Shown here in pieces: positions 1 through 11,852 of a DNA stretch of 64,000 nt (its first letter is position 1; each line of letters begins with the position of its first letter). The DNA is taken from contig OU452228.1 of the NCBI GenBank assembly GCA_911728455.2, forward strand, positions 14,584,104 through 14,648,103. The letters run 5' to 3'. The notes below the pieces were generated by a model that worked only from the letters and a program-made list of their open reading frames with translations, made no database searches and had not been told where the DNA came from. The stretch is from Marthasterias glacialis. Lineage: Eukaryota; Echinodermata; Asteroidea; Forcipulatida; Asteriidae. The translations under genes were made by a program, and so were the position numbers.

Positions 1-804
1 CTGTTCTGTGTTCTCTGTTTGATCCATACCTTTCTTTTCTTCTCCTTTCTTTGCTTTGGAGCTGTGTGTTTCATCTTCAGCTAGCGGTTCTGTGTTTTGG
101 GGCTCATTATCTTCTTTCTCTCCAGTAGTGTCCTCTTCATTTTCTTTATGTTCATTTGCCGGATTGTCGTCACGGATTTTATCTTGTTCGCTGTTGTCGT
201 ATTTGTCGTGCCAAGCCGCCCTATGGTCGTAGCTTCCACATACAAAGCATCTGTTTCTTGCCGGACAGTCTCTCGCTAGATGGCCTGTTTCTTCATAGAT
301 TTTGCAGGTTTTTTGTTGCCCCCTGTATCTAACTGGTAAAGTAAAGCCGCTGAATTTGAGAAAGCTCGGTATTGGTTTCTTGAGGCTCTTGACGAGACAG
401 CTTCTCACACCGGTTTCAATGTTGTCGTCAAAACCGTGATATTGACGTCGGATGTTGGCGACATTTCCATACTGAGACAGGAGCGATGTAATGGCATTGT
501 CCGGAATTTCGTATGGTGCCTTGATGTACGCGATCACAGAGTTGCGAATGTTAGCTCTTTCACACTGGGCGAGGGCATTATGTAATAGCAGGCCTTGCGA
601 TGCTATAGTCTCACAATCCTGCTCATTGTCAAAAGTGACGTTGTACCAGTTACGTTCCAGTTCAGCAATGCATACTATTGTTGATGTTGAATCCAACTCG
701 TGATTGACAGCTTTGTAGACGTCTCGGGGTGTGACACCTTTCGAAATATGGTGGGTGTTGAACCTCACGGTGTTTGGTCTGTTAAGACCCATGGCAGAAA
801 ACAT
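1..804 (-). CDS. LINE ORF1-like zinc-knuckle protein, partial (runs off window)
   Basis: An open frame of 268 codons runs on the minus strand from an ATG at 804 to the window edge without a stop. The middle (about residues 30-150) looks like the RNA-binding region of a non-LTR ORF1 protein. Near residues 170-195 are two knuckles: one reads C-x2-Y-x4-H-x4-C, so its second cysteine is a tyrosine, and the next is C-x2-C-x4-H-x4-H. After that the protein is highly charged and rich in Glu, Lys, Asp and Asn. In non-LTR retrotransposons such proteins bind the element RNA. The reverse transcriptase would lie beyond position 1. Another in-frame ATG lies four codons downstream. A domesticated CCHC protein is possible but less likely. 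The family call is by motif only. Confidence 0.7.
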   Translation of the reverse strand, partial: MFSAMGLNRPNTVRFNTHHISKGVTPRDVYKAVNHELDSTSTIVCIAELERNWYNVTFDNEQDCETIASQGLLLHNALAQCERANIRNSVIAYIKAPYEIPDNAITSLLSQYGNVANIRRQYHGFDDNIETGVRSCLVKSLKKPIPSFLKFSGFTLPVRYRGQQKTCKIYEETGHLARDCPARNRCFVCGSYDHRAAWHDKYDNSEQDKIRDDNPANEHKENEEDTTGEKEDNEPQNTEPLAEDETHSSKAKKGEEKKGMDQTENTEQ

Positions 805-840
805 GGCGGCCAAGCGGCACCGCCGTTGATTTGAGAGAGC

Positions 841-864
841 TTTTAGGGCCAAAAGGCCCTAAAA
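841..864. repeat. Perfect 10-bp hairpin
   Basis: TTTTAGGGCC at 841-850 is exactly complementary to GGCCCTAAAA at 855-864, with a four-base AAAA loop. It lies 37 bp upstream of the ATG of the minus-strand ORF1, so it would sit in the 5' leader of that element. No function is known. Confidence 0.6.
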
Positions 865-1017
865 GGTTGGTTTCAATCTCTATTACCTCAATGAAAGTGT
901 TTTATGTACATCTTGAGAGACACTTGCTAGTAGAAAAGGCTTCCACAAAAAAGCAGAAGGTGAAATTTCTGTCAATTTCCTGGAGCTCGATGAAGCTATG
1001 TCACACGTCTTCAATAA

Positions 1018-1069
1018 AATTTATTTATTTATTTATTTATTTATTTTTTTTTTTTGGGGGGGGGGGGGG
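1018..1069. repeat. (TTTA)n / poly-T / poly-G low complexity
   Basis: About six TTTA units run into a T tract and then a run of about 13 G. It codes for nothing and is probably length-variable. Confidence 0.85.
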
Positions 1070-1079
1070 ATGTAACACG

Positions 1080-3480
1080 GCCTCCATATCAAATTGAATT
1101 AGAGGAGACTCTTTACATCCATACAAAACAAAAACCGGCAATGTTGGATTCTGCTTTTTTCCCAGGGTTGCAACTCCCGGATTTTTAGTATTTTGGACAA
1201 TTAGATGGCTCTCCTGTCAACTCTTCCTTAACATAAATGAAACATTGTTTAATAAAAAGACATGAGGTGAAAAATGAAATGTTTTATACTCATATTCTCC
1301 ACCTCATTTCTTAAAGGACGGCCAGTAAATTAATACATATTTTTGTAATGAACAACCAGAAGATTGGGATCTGTGTTAAAGGGGAAAAAAACCTGAGGCT
1401 TTTTCCAGTGTGACTTACCTGCCAGCTCTCTGTACAATTTTTTGTTACTTGCAAGAATATCAATCCCACTATTCTTCAAGAATGTTCTGAGGAGACGTAA
1501 CTTCCTCATTGGTAGACGAAGCAGTAGCTTTAAATCTAACGTCTCGCCTGGAGAGAGTTCTGTACAAAGTATACAAGTGAGTCATAAATTGACATCTTTA
1601 TCTTCTGAGGGAGTGAGAAAGTTTTGTCTAATCAAATAAATAAATAAATAAACTTGTTTCCTTGCTTATTCCAGCTTGTTCCTTCCTTCCAGATCCTCCA
1701 TAAAGTAAAAAATACAATGTGTACCATTTTTTCATGATGTAAATATTATTAGCAGAATTTAATCTGGTTATTTTTTTTCTTCCTTTTTTTTCCGTTGTGA
1801 AATGTTTCTTTTCATTAGAAATAGCGCTTACCACCAAAATACCCTTTACACATTTCAAAAGTTAAATAATAGTTTCTCGTTTATGAATAATGCACATCAT
1901 AAACATCAAAGAATTGTGTATTCAAACAATCAATTGACATGATTTGAATTGATCAAAGTTTTAAAACCAAAATGAAATAATTTTAGGCCCTAATAATGAA
2001 AAAATATCTAGCCCAGGTTTCAAAATTTGAGTTCAAACTTCAACAAACTACATGCAACCCTTTCATAGTCGTCATTCAGTTTATCTTATTTATAAATAAT
2101 ACACCCTTGCAATAATATCAAGAAATTGCATTAATTCAACAATCAATTGAAACAATAAATTAGAAATGAATGGGAAAAAAAGTAGGAGTCACTACTAGGT
2201 TTCTAAATTAGAGTTCAAAGTCAACACTCTTGGCCTTAATCAATCGAGATCTTTAACTACAATATTCATGAATGAGTAACATTTCTAATTATTACTTTTT
2301 TGGCCAACACAATTTACATAAACTGACAGAATGTAGTTTTATGTAATTTTTATTTTGTTTTATATAGAGCATTACCAGATAAGGGCTTCAGAAACATGAC
2401 ATCGCCAACGGACATCGCGAGCCAAGTGTGCGAGCACGATCACTGTGAGGGCGCGCTGTATATTTGCGCTGTATATTTTCCCTGTTATCAACGATCGTAA
2501 AAGACGTGACAAAGCCATTCATCTTAAAAACAAAATCACAAATTGTCAGTACTGGATGCCCAGTGTGTGTTTTTTTTTTTGAGGGCATGTAGACCGTTGT
2601 GTGTGATGTACATGTAATTGGGTACTTTACAAGTTGACGAACTAGTTGTCAATATTACATTCCGCACAAAGTTCTGGGTATTTTAAACAGGACAGCAAGG
2701 GGTTGCACTAAACCAAGGCTGGGATTCCCCCAACTCTTCCTCGGATTTGCAGGCCCAACACTTCTAAGTTACTGAGAGGAAGATTCCAACATCGACATTG
2801 TGTGAGCCACATTTGAAACATTTCCTGAAGAGTGTCAGGAGTTCCCCAACATACACAATATATTTAAGATGGTATTGAGGTCAGGTTGTTAGTGCGGGTC
2901 CACCTGGGACAAGAGGCTTTTGCTACGAGCATCTTTGTTGCAAGACGTGGGGGTACTCTTCTCTACATTCTGTCAGTTTTATGTAATTCTGTTGGCTGCC
3001 AGTGTTCTTCTTGTGAGAAACTTTACATGTTTGTGATATCTTTACCACACTCTTTCATGTGGTTACATTTATACAAGTTCTCCTGCCACCCAATGTGTTC
3101 CCCTGCCACCCAAACAGTTTCTATGTGGCCAGTCATTATTAGGACCAACATCTTTCTTGCAAGATTTCTAATTCTTTTCACATCATCGCCTTCTTGTGTG
3201 ATGCTTCATTTCCTCAACACATCATGTTCAATCCACTCTTTTCCCTTGATGTTATTATACAAATGTTTATAAAAATATCCACAGAGTTCTTACACATTTA
3301 ACTGTTTTACTTAACTACTTGCAAATGATGTTGTTGATGTTGTGAATTGTGATACTTAGGTTTTATCAGTTTAGTCTTTCTTCCTCAGGGAAAACAATGG
3401 TTTTCACGCATATCCGAAGGGTATTCTCATTAAGCTGTTGATTATAAGCACCAGAAATAGCTAAGCAGTAAAACAAAAAT
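1080..3480. other. AT-rich noncoding stretch
   Basis: I see no gene here. A short (AAAT)n run lies near 1634-1654. The frames that are open (for example 2886-3272 plus, 128 codons) have no recognisable motifs, no good splice-site pairing and biased composition. Confidence 0.5.
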
Positions 3481-3486
3481 GCCTTA

Positions 3487-3674
3487 GAAGCCCTGGACAC
3501 GCTTCATGCGAATGCGAATGTGAATCAAAGTTTGACGTAACAACTCTACATTCGCAGTGAGCGTTTTGCAAAATCTGAACACATTTAAACTGGAGCGAAT
3601 TGTTTGTTGCTAATTTTTGCCATCAAAGTTTGCTTTGCATTTGGATTCACATGAAGTTGGAACCGGGCTTTAGC
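3487..3674. mobile_element. Degenerate MITE-like inverted repeat
   Basis: The left end (AAGCCCTGGACACGCTTCAT...) and the reverse complement of the right end (AAAGCCCGGTTCCAACTTCAT...) align over about 48 bp, including shared ATGTGAATC and CAAA(C/G)TTTG blocks. There is no coding capacity. It is an old non-autonomous DNA transposon by structure; the superfamily is unknown. Confidence 0.5.
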
Positions 3675-3772
3675 CGACCAATTACAATATGTGAAGCCCC
3701 ATGCTAAAACTTGGCACTTCTTGGATATAAGTTAATGGCATTAAAAGTGAAGACAACTGAAATATCAGCCAT

Positions 3773-4229
3773 GAGCAAGTTCAGGTGGGTGACAAGAGTC
3801 AACTAGACTTAGCCATAGTCGATCTAGATGTCAGCTGAATGCTTACGTGGTTTGACTAGCTAGTCCAACTGAATCAACCTAGCCCTGGAGCACTGTTCCT
3901 CTAGTCAATTCACGTGCTACGTCACAATTAATGAGTAGTTCAACGATAACGGAGGGATTTGGTTGAATATGACAATAATTTGTCTTTGCAGTGAAATATT
4001 TAGTTAATTACTGCACGTAGAGATAAAAATAAGAGGGGAAGAACATAGAAAATGAACTTGAAAATGACGTGCGGACTTGCTAAATCCTGTCGTCTGCTCA
4101 ACAAGCATACATTGACTTAAATTTACTATATTGACTAGCCGCTCAACTAGACGCGTTCGAGTGAAGAACAGATCACGCATGCGTGGTTTAAATCACAAAT
4201 TGACTAAAAGTCAGCACCCGAACTTGCTC
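3773..4229. mobile_element. MITE with GAGCAAGTT terminal inverted repeats, copy 1
   Basis: The termini read GAGCAAGTTCAGGTGGGTGA at the left and the reverse complement of GAGCAAGTTCGGGTGCTGAC at the right, followed by a shared AGTCAA block. A possible 3-bp target duplication (CAT) flanks it. The inside is rich in short words such as GACTAG and AGTCAA and has no gene. A second member with the same first nine bases lies at 48078-48410. Confidence 0.6.
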
Positions 4230-4462
4230 CATGATACCATTTTTGGCTCAGTGGTTTCTTTCCCTGCTTTTCACCTCTGTGGACCCCGGTTCAAATCCCA
4301 CCTCAGACCGGAGCCTTGCATATTTGGCTTTCAGTCCCTTCCTGATTGCGTGGGTTTCCCCCATGTGGGGTTTTCCTCCCACATCCAAAACTGAACATTT
4401 CTTCATTGTCTCCTATTCATCCTGTCCTTGGCGCTTTTGCTGTGAAGTGTAAGGAAATAAAT
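4230..4462 (+). mobile_element. tRNA-derived SINE
   Basis: An A-box-like TGGCTCAGTGG near 4243 and a B-box-like GGTTCAAATCC near 4289 are spaced as in a tRNA gene. They are followed by a body with the phrase GTGGGTTTCCCCCATGTGG and an A-rich 3' end (AAATAAATAC). The tRNA-like head lacks a foldable acceptor stem, so this is a SINE rather than a tRNA gene. It abuts the end of the MITE at 3773-4229. Confidence 0.6.
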
Positions 4463-4764
4463 ACAAAATTACTGAAGATTTTTAAGTTTATCTTATTCTC
4501 ACCTGCTTGAAGATTCTCATCTATTCGATGATCAACTAAACCTAGTTTTAAGTTTTTTAAGAAGTGATTGGTTTTGGCATGGAGCGTCACATTTGGTCAT
4601 CGTTGATTGGGACTGGTTCCATGTCAACATTTGGCTGCTAAGCTAAAATTGTAAGCAAATAACTTTGGCATACCAGCCCTCCACAATTTGGTTGCATCAA
4701 AAACAAAAACAAAAATTGCCGATAGTCATGATTTTGCAAATTAATTAATTTTTGTTTATGATGA

Positions 4765-4898
4765 GGGCCCAATTTTATGGCGCTGCATACCAAAAAATTC
4801 TGCGCTTACGGCGCCCTGTACCGTGCGTATATCTAAGGGCGGTGGCAGGGCGTTGAAGCGCAGAATTTGTGGGAATGCAGTGCCGTGGAATTGGGCCC
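4765..4898. mobile_element. Palindromic MITE, GGGCCCAATT family
   Basis: Both ends begin GGGCCCAATT and are inverted copies over about 50 bp, including the block AAATTCTGCGCTT. The element is 134 bp and noncoding. Similar GGGCCCAATTTC/AAATTGGG ends recur in the palindromic region at 61040-61320, suggesting one broad family. Confidence 0.6.
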
Positions 4899-5715
4899 AA
4901 GAAGAGGGGTTCAGTCCTTTCCTTTCGTTAGATTCTTTTCCTGATGGATAGTTGTAATATTAAAAGAGTTTGTATTTAAATTCACTGAGTAACTTGATGC
5001 AAAAAGCTTCTTCTTTTTTTTTGGTTCACATTAAATGAAGCTTCTTCATTGGTTCTTAATCGTAACTGATCACGGCAGATATTTTGAGCTCTTAAAAAAT
5101 AATGCTAAACCTTTCTTGACTGAATATAATAATGTGGCGTTAAACGCTAGCCGTTTGTCTTGTCTCTTTTGGATTGTTGGAAAACAGATTTACAAAATGT
5201 AAATTTACAGTATTTTTGACTGCATGAGGGCATGTATGAACCAAATTCATGTGATACAAAACAAGTAAAACAAAAAACTTCTTTTTAATGTTTATTTATT
5301 ATCATTGTTTATTTGGCCATTGATACAAGAAAAGAACATACAGGCAATCAAAATAAGATAAAACTGTAATTGTGAGGTAAGAAAATTTGCCATTGAAAGT
5401 GCACTCATATGGTAACAAACACAGTCAATTATCACCCTCGGCTTGTCATTAAACACATGTAGTTGTTTTGTGACAAAGAGTAATGAGGTGGAATTCATTC
5501 TCAGTGTTCTATTCCAGTTTGTGAATTCCACATTTTAGAGCCTGTTTTAGTTGAGGTTGCCAAGATGCCTTAGAGGTTAATTTGTACATATGTGTCTTTT
5601 TTTTCATCTTGAAATTGATGAGTTACCATGACATTTTGAAAATAAAGAGGTCTTTGCCCATATAATTGCATCTGTGCGGAACAAGGATGTTTTTCTTTGT
5701 CGTGCTTGAAGACAA

Positions 5716-5878
5716 CACTCTAAAAAACTCCTGTGTCAAACTGACCCGAAACTATGTCAAACTGACGCAGATTATAAGTCAAAGAACATATTTCAGGGTC
5801 AGCCTCAACCAGAAATGGGTCAGGACTCCTGGAACCTGGAATCTGGGTCAATTCTGACGCAGGAGTTTTTTTAGAGTG
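5716..5878. mobile_element. MITE with CACTCTAAAAAACTCC inverted repeats
   Basis: The left end CACTCTAAAAAACTCCTGTG and the inverted right end CACTCTAAAAAAACTCCTGC match over about 30 bp, extending to GTCA...TGAC. The element is 163 bp and noncoding. The interior repeats GTCAAACTGAC-like words. Confidence 0.65.
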
Positions 5879-5879
5879 A

Positions 5880-6990
5880 ATATTGTTCGTTTGGAAAAAA
5901 TTATTTATTGGATCGATGAGCAAACAGAACTTTTGAACATGTAAATTAAATCAATCATACTCCATCATTAATGCTTGCCTTTGAGAAAGAAAAAGAGTAC
6001 AATGTTGAAACGACTTGCAATTCATCATCTCAGTCTCCATTAACAGCAGTTGGTTTGCTCTTCCATTGCAATTGCACAGCCTACTCGATGGATCACTCAC
6101 CAGACAGGGAAAAAACCTCCTTGGAAGCTAGAATCTACAATATTCAGTGCATGGAGTGTGTGCTGCTTGAACCAGACCAGGAAAATTTTTACCAACATGG
6201 ACCAGGAGAATGAATATGTCACCAACTTGGACCAGGAGAAATGGGCAGGAACAGATAGTGATGCAATACTTAGCCCACTCAACCCACTGATAATTGTCCC
6301 TTCTTACAAAGGGTTATGAAGTACTAAACAAGAGTTCATTTTAACACTTAAATTATTTTCTCAACTACATGTTTGACATACTCATACCTGCTGGACTGAC
6401 TAAACATTGAAAAGTGAATGCTGATCCCAGCAAATGTCTACCAGTGATTGCTAAAGAGTGAAGGGTGAGATGGCTTCGAGACTCGAACTTCGGGATCTCT
6501 ACATATGGACCATAGTTGCACAACTCACCAAGATGCTACAGATAGATCCGAAGTCCTCAAACTGATTTGGATGATTGTGAGCGTCTGGCTATGGCTAGGA
6601 TGGATCATAGAGCCTTGCTCTATGGATGGATTCACAAGGAACGTACTGTACAGAATTTCAGACAAGTATGCATCACTTACACAGCACAATGGTAGTAGCT
6701 GGAACTTACTAAACCCTTCATCATCCTGACCAAAATAGAATGTATGATGTATCCCATGCTACTCAGAACCTGCCATCCTCGTGTACAGATTGCAGAAGGA
6801 ATGTACTTGCATGCTGAAGTGCAGTTACAAACTTCCTACACTCCAGACTGTTTTACCAGCAACTTCAGTTGGATTCAGTGACTGTTTTTCAAGGAAAATA
6901 AAACAGTAAACAATATGGACAGTGTGTCAAACATTCCAAACCATTTATGCTGGCTTTCATTGGCTTGACTGGAGCAGTACATTTCTCCAT
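5880..6990. other. Noncoding stretch
   Basis: No gene, RNA or repeat is recognised. Overlapping short frames near 5971-6319 on both strands show no domain and no consistent splice structure. Confidence 0.45.
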
Positions 6991-7985
6991 AAAATAAGGA
7001 TACTTCAAATCACTTTATCAACATTCCTGGACAAGGAACTGGGCGTTGAAGACATTGAGCTGTCTGGAATATTTTACTGCTGGCTATGGGACTTGCATGG
7101 TACAATTTAGAAGGAGTTATGGTACGTAGTACATGTATGTGCCTGAATTCCTCTGAGTATTCTTCCTTAAAACTTGGAAACAACCATCTAGAGATTGAAT
7201 AACCAAGCAAGGAGAGAGATTAATATTGCAGCCACCTTTCCTAGATAATGAAACTGTGCATTGAACACATTGAGCTGCCTGGAACATTTGACTTGTAATC
7301 TAGCCTAGATGAGACAAGCATGTTAGAAGGAGTTATGGTACATAGTGCATGCATGTACCTGAATTCCTCTTGAGTGCATTTGTCCTTAAAACATGGAGGC
7401 ATCCAATGAGAGATTGAGTTGGAGATGGAACAACTGAGCAAGGAAAGTGATAAATCAGATGTTGAGATGCATAGTACACATCAATTGATTTGGATAAAGT
7501 GGCAACTCGTTGTGCTTCTACATGGGACTACAAATTGAGCAATCAACTATGTCTGCTGAATATTATGGGACTTACATGGCAGAAGGAGAGTGTACAAAAG
7601 ACAGACACCAAGTAGGAGACTTGAGAAGAAATGCACTCGTCTTTTAAACGCGGCAGCATCAAATTGGAGATTGACTAACCAAGCAAGGAGAAAGTAAAAT
7701 GAGGAAAAACGGCTGATGCATTGAACATATCAATGATTTTGATGAAGTGAGAACTCGTGGTGGTTCTACAATTGATTTACAATTTAAGCGAAAAAAAAAA
7801 CAAAGTCTACTGAACTTTTTTATTGGACTTGCATGGTATGAGGTGTTATGGAACATAGTATGTGTGTACCTAAATTCCTCTGAGTGCATATCAACAGACT
7901 GTTGTTGGAGGCTTGAGAAATGAATTGTAGTCATCTTTCAAACATGGCAGCATTATTTTTAGAGATTGGATATAACCGAGCAAGG
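6990..7985. repeat. Diverged tandem repeat, about 220-295 bp units
   Basis: Four degenerate units can be followed by the word GAGATTGA-x-AACC/AACTGAGCAAGGA near 7191, 7412, 7665 and 7960. They share TGCATGTACCTGAATTCCTC-like and CTTAAAACATGGA-like segments. Spacing grows from about 221 to 295 bp, showing independent indels. No coding frame is conserved between units. Confidence 0.6.
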
Positions 7986-8068
7986 AGACTCAGACAGGTG
8001 CTTCTACATTGGTTTACACATTCAGCGATAATGTCGACTGAAGTTTTTGAGAAAAAAAAGAAACAAAA

Positions 8069-8298
8069 CAAATGAAAAGAACAATTTCTTCATAGATGCA
8101 AAATGGGTCAAATTCTTAATTCTGTTCAGATTTTACTGTACATGTCCACATACATTATGAACAGGAAAAATGGACTTTTTGTACAAATGAAAAGAACAAT
8201 TTCTTCATAGATGCAAAATGGGTCAAATTCTTAGTTCTGTTCAGATTTTACTGTACATGTCAGCTTACATTATGTACAGGAAAAATGGACTTTTTGGA
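8069..8298. repeat. Tandem duplication of a 115-bp unit
   Basis: The segment from CAAATGAAAAGAACAATTTC to GGAAAAATGGACTTTTTG occurs twice, starting at 8069 and 8184, nearly identical apart from a few substitutions. It is noncoding and appears recent. Confidence 0.8.
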
Positions 8299-8318
8299 AG
8301 TAAAGAAACTGTATACAA

Positions 8319-8459
8319 ACAATAGACCAAGCCATCAAGCCCCGCCCACTGTTTACGCACACCATATGCACTAACATGTTTGTCAGACTTTGGGCTGTGT
8401 AATCATGTCTGTGATTGGTCAATACAGCAAGGGTGGGGCTTAATGGTTTGGTCTATTGT
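8319..8459. mobile_element. Short MITE with ACAATAGACCAAGCCAT inverted repeats
   Basis: The left end ACAATAGACCAAGCCATCAA (with GCCCCGCCC inward) pairs with an inverted right end that reads ACAATAGACCAAACCATTAA (with GCCCCACCC inward). The element is 141 bp and noncoding. Confidence 0.7.
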
Positions 8460-9040
8460 GAAAAAAAAGAAGATATGAGTTATTGACCTAATTCACCTCA
8501 CAACATCATCATCACAATGAAGGAGAGGTTGAGCCACATTTTTTTGCATAATGCCTATATGTGACCCGTACGTCAGGCCATAATTTATATCAAATATAGT
8601 CCCTAGACATGTATGGCCTATGCGTCTATGGTCTAGCCAACGCATGGGCAATCTGGATTGATATACCCAAGAGGTCTCTTGCAGATTGCGATAGAAACAG
8701 AAAAAGAGAAACTTATGCGTTACCCGAATGCGTTCCATGAAAACGGGAAGCTTAACCTCTGTAATCTTGGTTGTGCCATTTTGGAAGTCATTGTCTCCGT
8801 GTGTTAGACAGTGTAGTGTCCATTTTAGGCGACGCAGCATACCAATTGACTTCCAAGATGGTGAGCGCCTGGCTCAGTTGCCTCATGTGACGTGCATGCA
8901 AGGGGTCAATGGTACCTCCATTATGATAGATATATTTAATTCTCGGATTCAAATGTACTACAGGTTTTAAGAAATCTTCACCTGTGTGAAAGTATCTGAG
9001 TTAATAAAGCTATTAAGCAAAAAAGAACACTACTAATAAT
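8460..9040. other. Noncoding stretch
   Basis: Overlapping frames exist on both strands at 8493-8970 (up to 115 codons), but neither has a domain or splice context. It is also somewhat richer in CG words than its surroundings. I cannot assign a function. Confidence 0.4.
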
Positions 9041-9180
9041 GGCATTCATGAAATAAGACAAAATCTTATTTCAACTGTTCGTGTCACCCCCAAAAATCTA
9101 AATAGAAAACATTTCCAGGGAGTGACACGAGAACATTTTTCTTGAAATAAGATTGTGTTCTTGTTTCAAGAATACAATAA
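9041..9180. mobile_element. Palindromic repeat, CTTGAAA(T/C)AAGA type
   Basis: The left arm (GAAATAAGACAAAATCTTATTTC, then GTTCGTGTCAC) is an imperfect inverted copy of the right arm (GTGACACGAGAAC, then GAAATAAGATTGTG). It is noncoding and probably a MITE or MITE remnant. Confidence 0.5.
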
Positions 9181-9278
9181 TTTTTAGCAGTGAAATGGCA
9201 GTGAAAGTGCAGACAAGTCTTGCTGAGCAGAAGTTGTAACCACACTCAGAAATACTGTGTATTGTTCACATTGTTGTT

Positions 9279-9588
9279 TCGTCGTGTGCCCGGCAAAAGG
9301 ACGTAAGGGAAAGTTCCCAGTAAAAGGCATTAGCAATTTATGTTAAAATTTGTGTTTCAAGAAGTATGAGCGGGAAAGCTTGGTAAATTTGTTGCCATGC
9401 AAAAGTCATTCTAGAAAGGTTAAATTCTGCATGGGGAATGGGGAAATGTGTCTTCAACAAAAGTGACATATTTTTCATGTCAGGAGCCATTTTGTTTCTT
9501 ATGTCCTTTTGTTACTGGGACGAACTACTTTATGTTCCCGGCAAAAGGGCGTAAGGCCTTATGCCCTTTTGCCGGAACACGATGAAGT
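9279..9588. mobile_element. MITE with CGTGTNCCGGCAAAAGG ends
   Basis: The left end TCGTCGTGTGCCCGGCAAAAGG matches the inverted right end TTCATCGTGTTCCGGCAAAAGG. The right arm also contains a local hairpin at about 9538-9576 built of CCGGCAAAAGGGC and its complement. The element is about 310 bp and noncoding. Confidence 0.65.
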
Positions 9589-10025
9589 AATGATTTACTG
9601 CTTATTAGTAACTTAATAGGGCTAGAATTCTGGGGGGAAATCCACAAGACGTGGTAGCTCAGAAATGTTTACAGGACCAGAATTGAAATGAGAGGAAAAA
9701 AAATACCCACACAGTTCATTTGAACTGTTTTTATTTGGACCAGCACTAAGAGAAGATTTATCACATTTGTATTATAGGTAAATATTTTTCCATACTCAAA
9801 CAGAATTGACAGATATTTATCAGACTCAATAAAGACACTGTTTGAACAAAAACACAAGACTGCTGGACTTGTCCAGTCGTGAGTTTACTGGCCTGATGCT
9901 GAAATCACTGGCCTGAGGTCCAGTGAAAGTTTCAAGCTCTGGCTCAATGACATTGGGTCCAGTAGTCTGCCATAAGTTATGGGTAAAAGACCAATGAGAT
10001 TGGCTTAAGAGCTTAGGTGACTACA

Positions 10026-10241
10026 GGCCTTGTCACACAGGGCAATTTTTACAGGCAACTTTGAGGCAACCAACCACACTGCATGCACAAGGAACACTTC
10101 GATAGCACAACAGACATTCTTCTAGCTGTTACTTACTATCCCCAAGAAAATAATGAGAAAACTGAAATGTGAATGATTTTTCTTCATGGAGATTGCCAGG
10201 AACTGGTTGCCTGTAAATTGCTTCGTGTGACATGGTCTTTT
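10026..10241. mobile_element. MITE with TGTCACACNNNGCAATTT ends
   Basis: The left end reads GGCCTTGTCACACAGGGCAA, then TTTTTACAGGCAAC. The inverted right end reads AAGACCATGTCACACGAAGC, then AATTTACAGGCAACCA. The element is about 216 bp with no coding capacity. Confidence 0.6.
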
Positions 10242-11060
10242 AAGGGTTTGTTGAGGGGTTTTGTGGTTGGACGGGTAATACTACATGATTTTAGACTGCG
10301 CTAAACTGATCACCTAAATATCACAAACGTATTCTTTAACAGCCAGTTTGTGTACACAGTGGTTAGCTCTAACAGTTTAAAATTCTTCCTGTAGTTATAT
10401 CTTTAGAATGATTTGCTGCTTCTTCTTTTGTAATCGTAGTAAATGCAAACCTCTTTTATATTTCCTTCTTCCTTTTCCTGCTGTGTTTCTTTCTATACAC
10501 TTCTCCACAGAAAAAGAAAATTGTTGTATTCTTCATGCCACAAAACTTTACACGCATCAGATCATATTTTCAACTCTCCAAAATTTATCATATTAATATC
10601 CATTTCTTTCACCCATCCACTGCTATTTTGTGTGATTGTGGACAGGTTCCGGATCAATGTCTGATCCTTTGTGAGACTGAGCACTTCCTGGTTTGTTCAA
10701 CCAGTTGTTTTCTGTAAGCCTGCTTTTCTAGATCGAGATGCTTGCCTTTTGGTAACACTTTCAAGTTTGATTCCAATCCTATAAAGGCAGGTTTTTTTCC
10801 ACCACCTCCACCTGTGGGCAAAAAGACATAATTGTGACTTATAGGTACTATGCTTCATTAACTTGCGACACAAATATAAACTCATTGTCAAGTCTATGGA
10901 AATATACCACCAGGATTTAGTACTTTTGAAAGGTTGTGAATTTAAATCTAAGCTTGACAAAACAGTGCAGGTCAACATGTAAAATGGCAGTTCCAACACA
11001 CTGTTCAAAAACACATTCTTAACATTGTCTCTCATATTCTCACCTCTCGTCTCTCAAAAA
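10242..11060. other. Noncoding stretch
   Basis: No gene is recognised. Short frames at 10408-10717 (plus) and 10697-11035 (minus) lack domains. Confidence 0.4.
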
Positions 11061-11064
11061 CTGT

Positions 11065-11232
11065 CTTTTCAGTCCCCCCCCTCCCTGCCACAAATTTCCA
11101 GTGCCCCCCAGGTGCCCCCATACAAATTCTTTCAATACATGTAATTCATTAAAAAAAAATGGCCCTTGCCCCCCCCTGCACTGAAAGTCAATGCCCCCCC
11201 CAAAAAAAAACAACAATAATAATAATAATAAA
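11065..11232. repeat. C-rich and (AAT)n low-complexity tract
   Basis: Several runs of six to eight C alternate with CAGTGCCCCCC-like words and end in A9 followed by (AAT)n. Apparent open frames through it on the minus strand (to 164 codons) come from biased composition. Confidence 0.75.
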
Positions 11233-11852
11233 ATCCTTTGTGCTGAGGTATTTGTTTTAGAAAAAAGTTTGTTGATATTTTTTGTAATATACTGAAACAT
11301 TTGCCAGTATTTGTGTTTTTATTGTTATTTTTGTACTTTTTTTGCCCCAATGGCTGCCCATACAGTAGTGCTTGTCTGTGGAGCAAGCACTTTGTGTGAT
11401 AGTGATTATCATAGTACATACATGTACATGCACACAATGCAGTGTGCAGAGTATTTGTGCATACACTGTACAGTACTGTATGTGTGTATTTCGCACTGTG
11501 TGTTCGTAACAATGTGACCTTGGTCCACTCTCTGCACAGGATGCGTAACGCTATTGGAGGCTCATCAATATTGATTATATGGGTGTGTCTAACACAGAAA
11601 TATGCACTGCTGTGTAAGTGACACATTTTAGACAGATTTTATTCAGTTTCTGGGCAATTTTTAGGAATGGGGAGCTTTTTTATGGAAAAATTTAAATGGA
11701 GAGTGAAAAGTAAAGTGTGCGGTTTGTGAAAGAGTTTGAAAAAAATTCTCTTAGAATTCCTATGCTGCTGTTTGCGATGCTTAAATAAATGACAACCACA
11801 CACTAAGAGCCACTGTCAATTAACCAGTACCCCACGAGTTTTTGAAATTAGT

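Noticed and set aside
2886..3272. A 128-codon plus-strand frame
   Set aside because: It is Cys/Ser/Leu-rich without a domain, start context or splice context, and is consistent with chance in this composition.
8493..8970. Overlapping 115- and 80-codon frames on opposite strands
   Set aside because: No motif or splice context, and opposite-strand overlap suggests chance.
11132..11626. A 164-codon minus-strand frame
   Set aside because: It runs through C-rich and (AAT)n low complexity and CA-rich DNA, with no domain.
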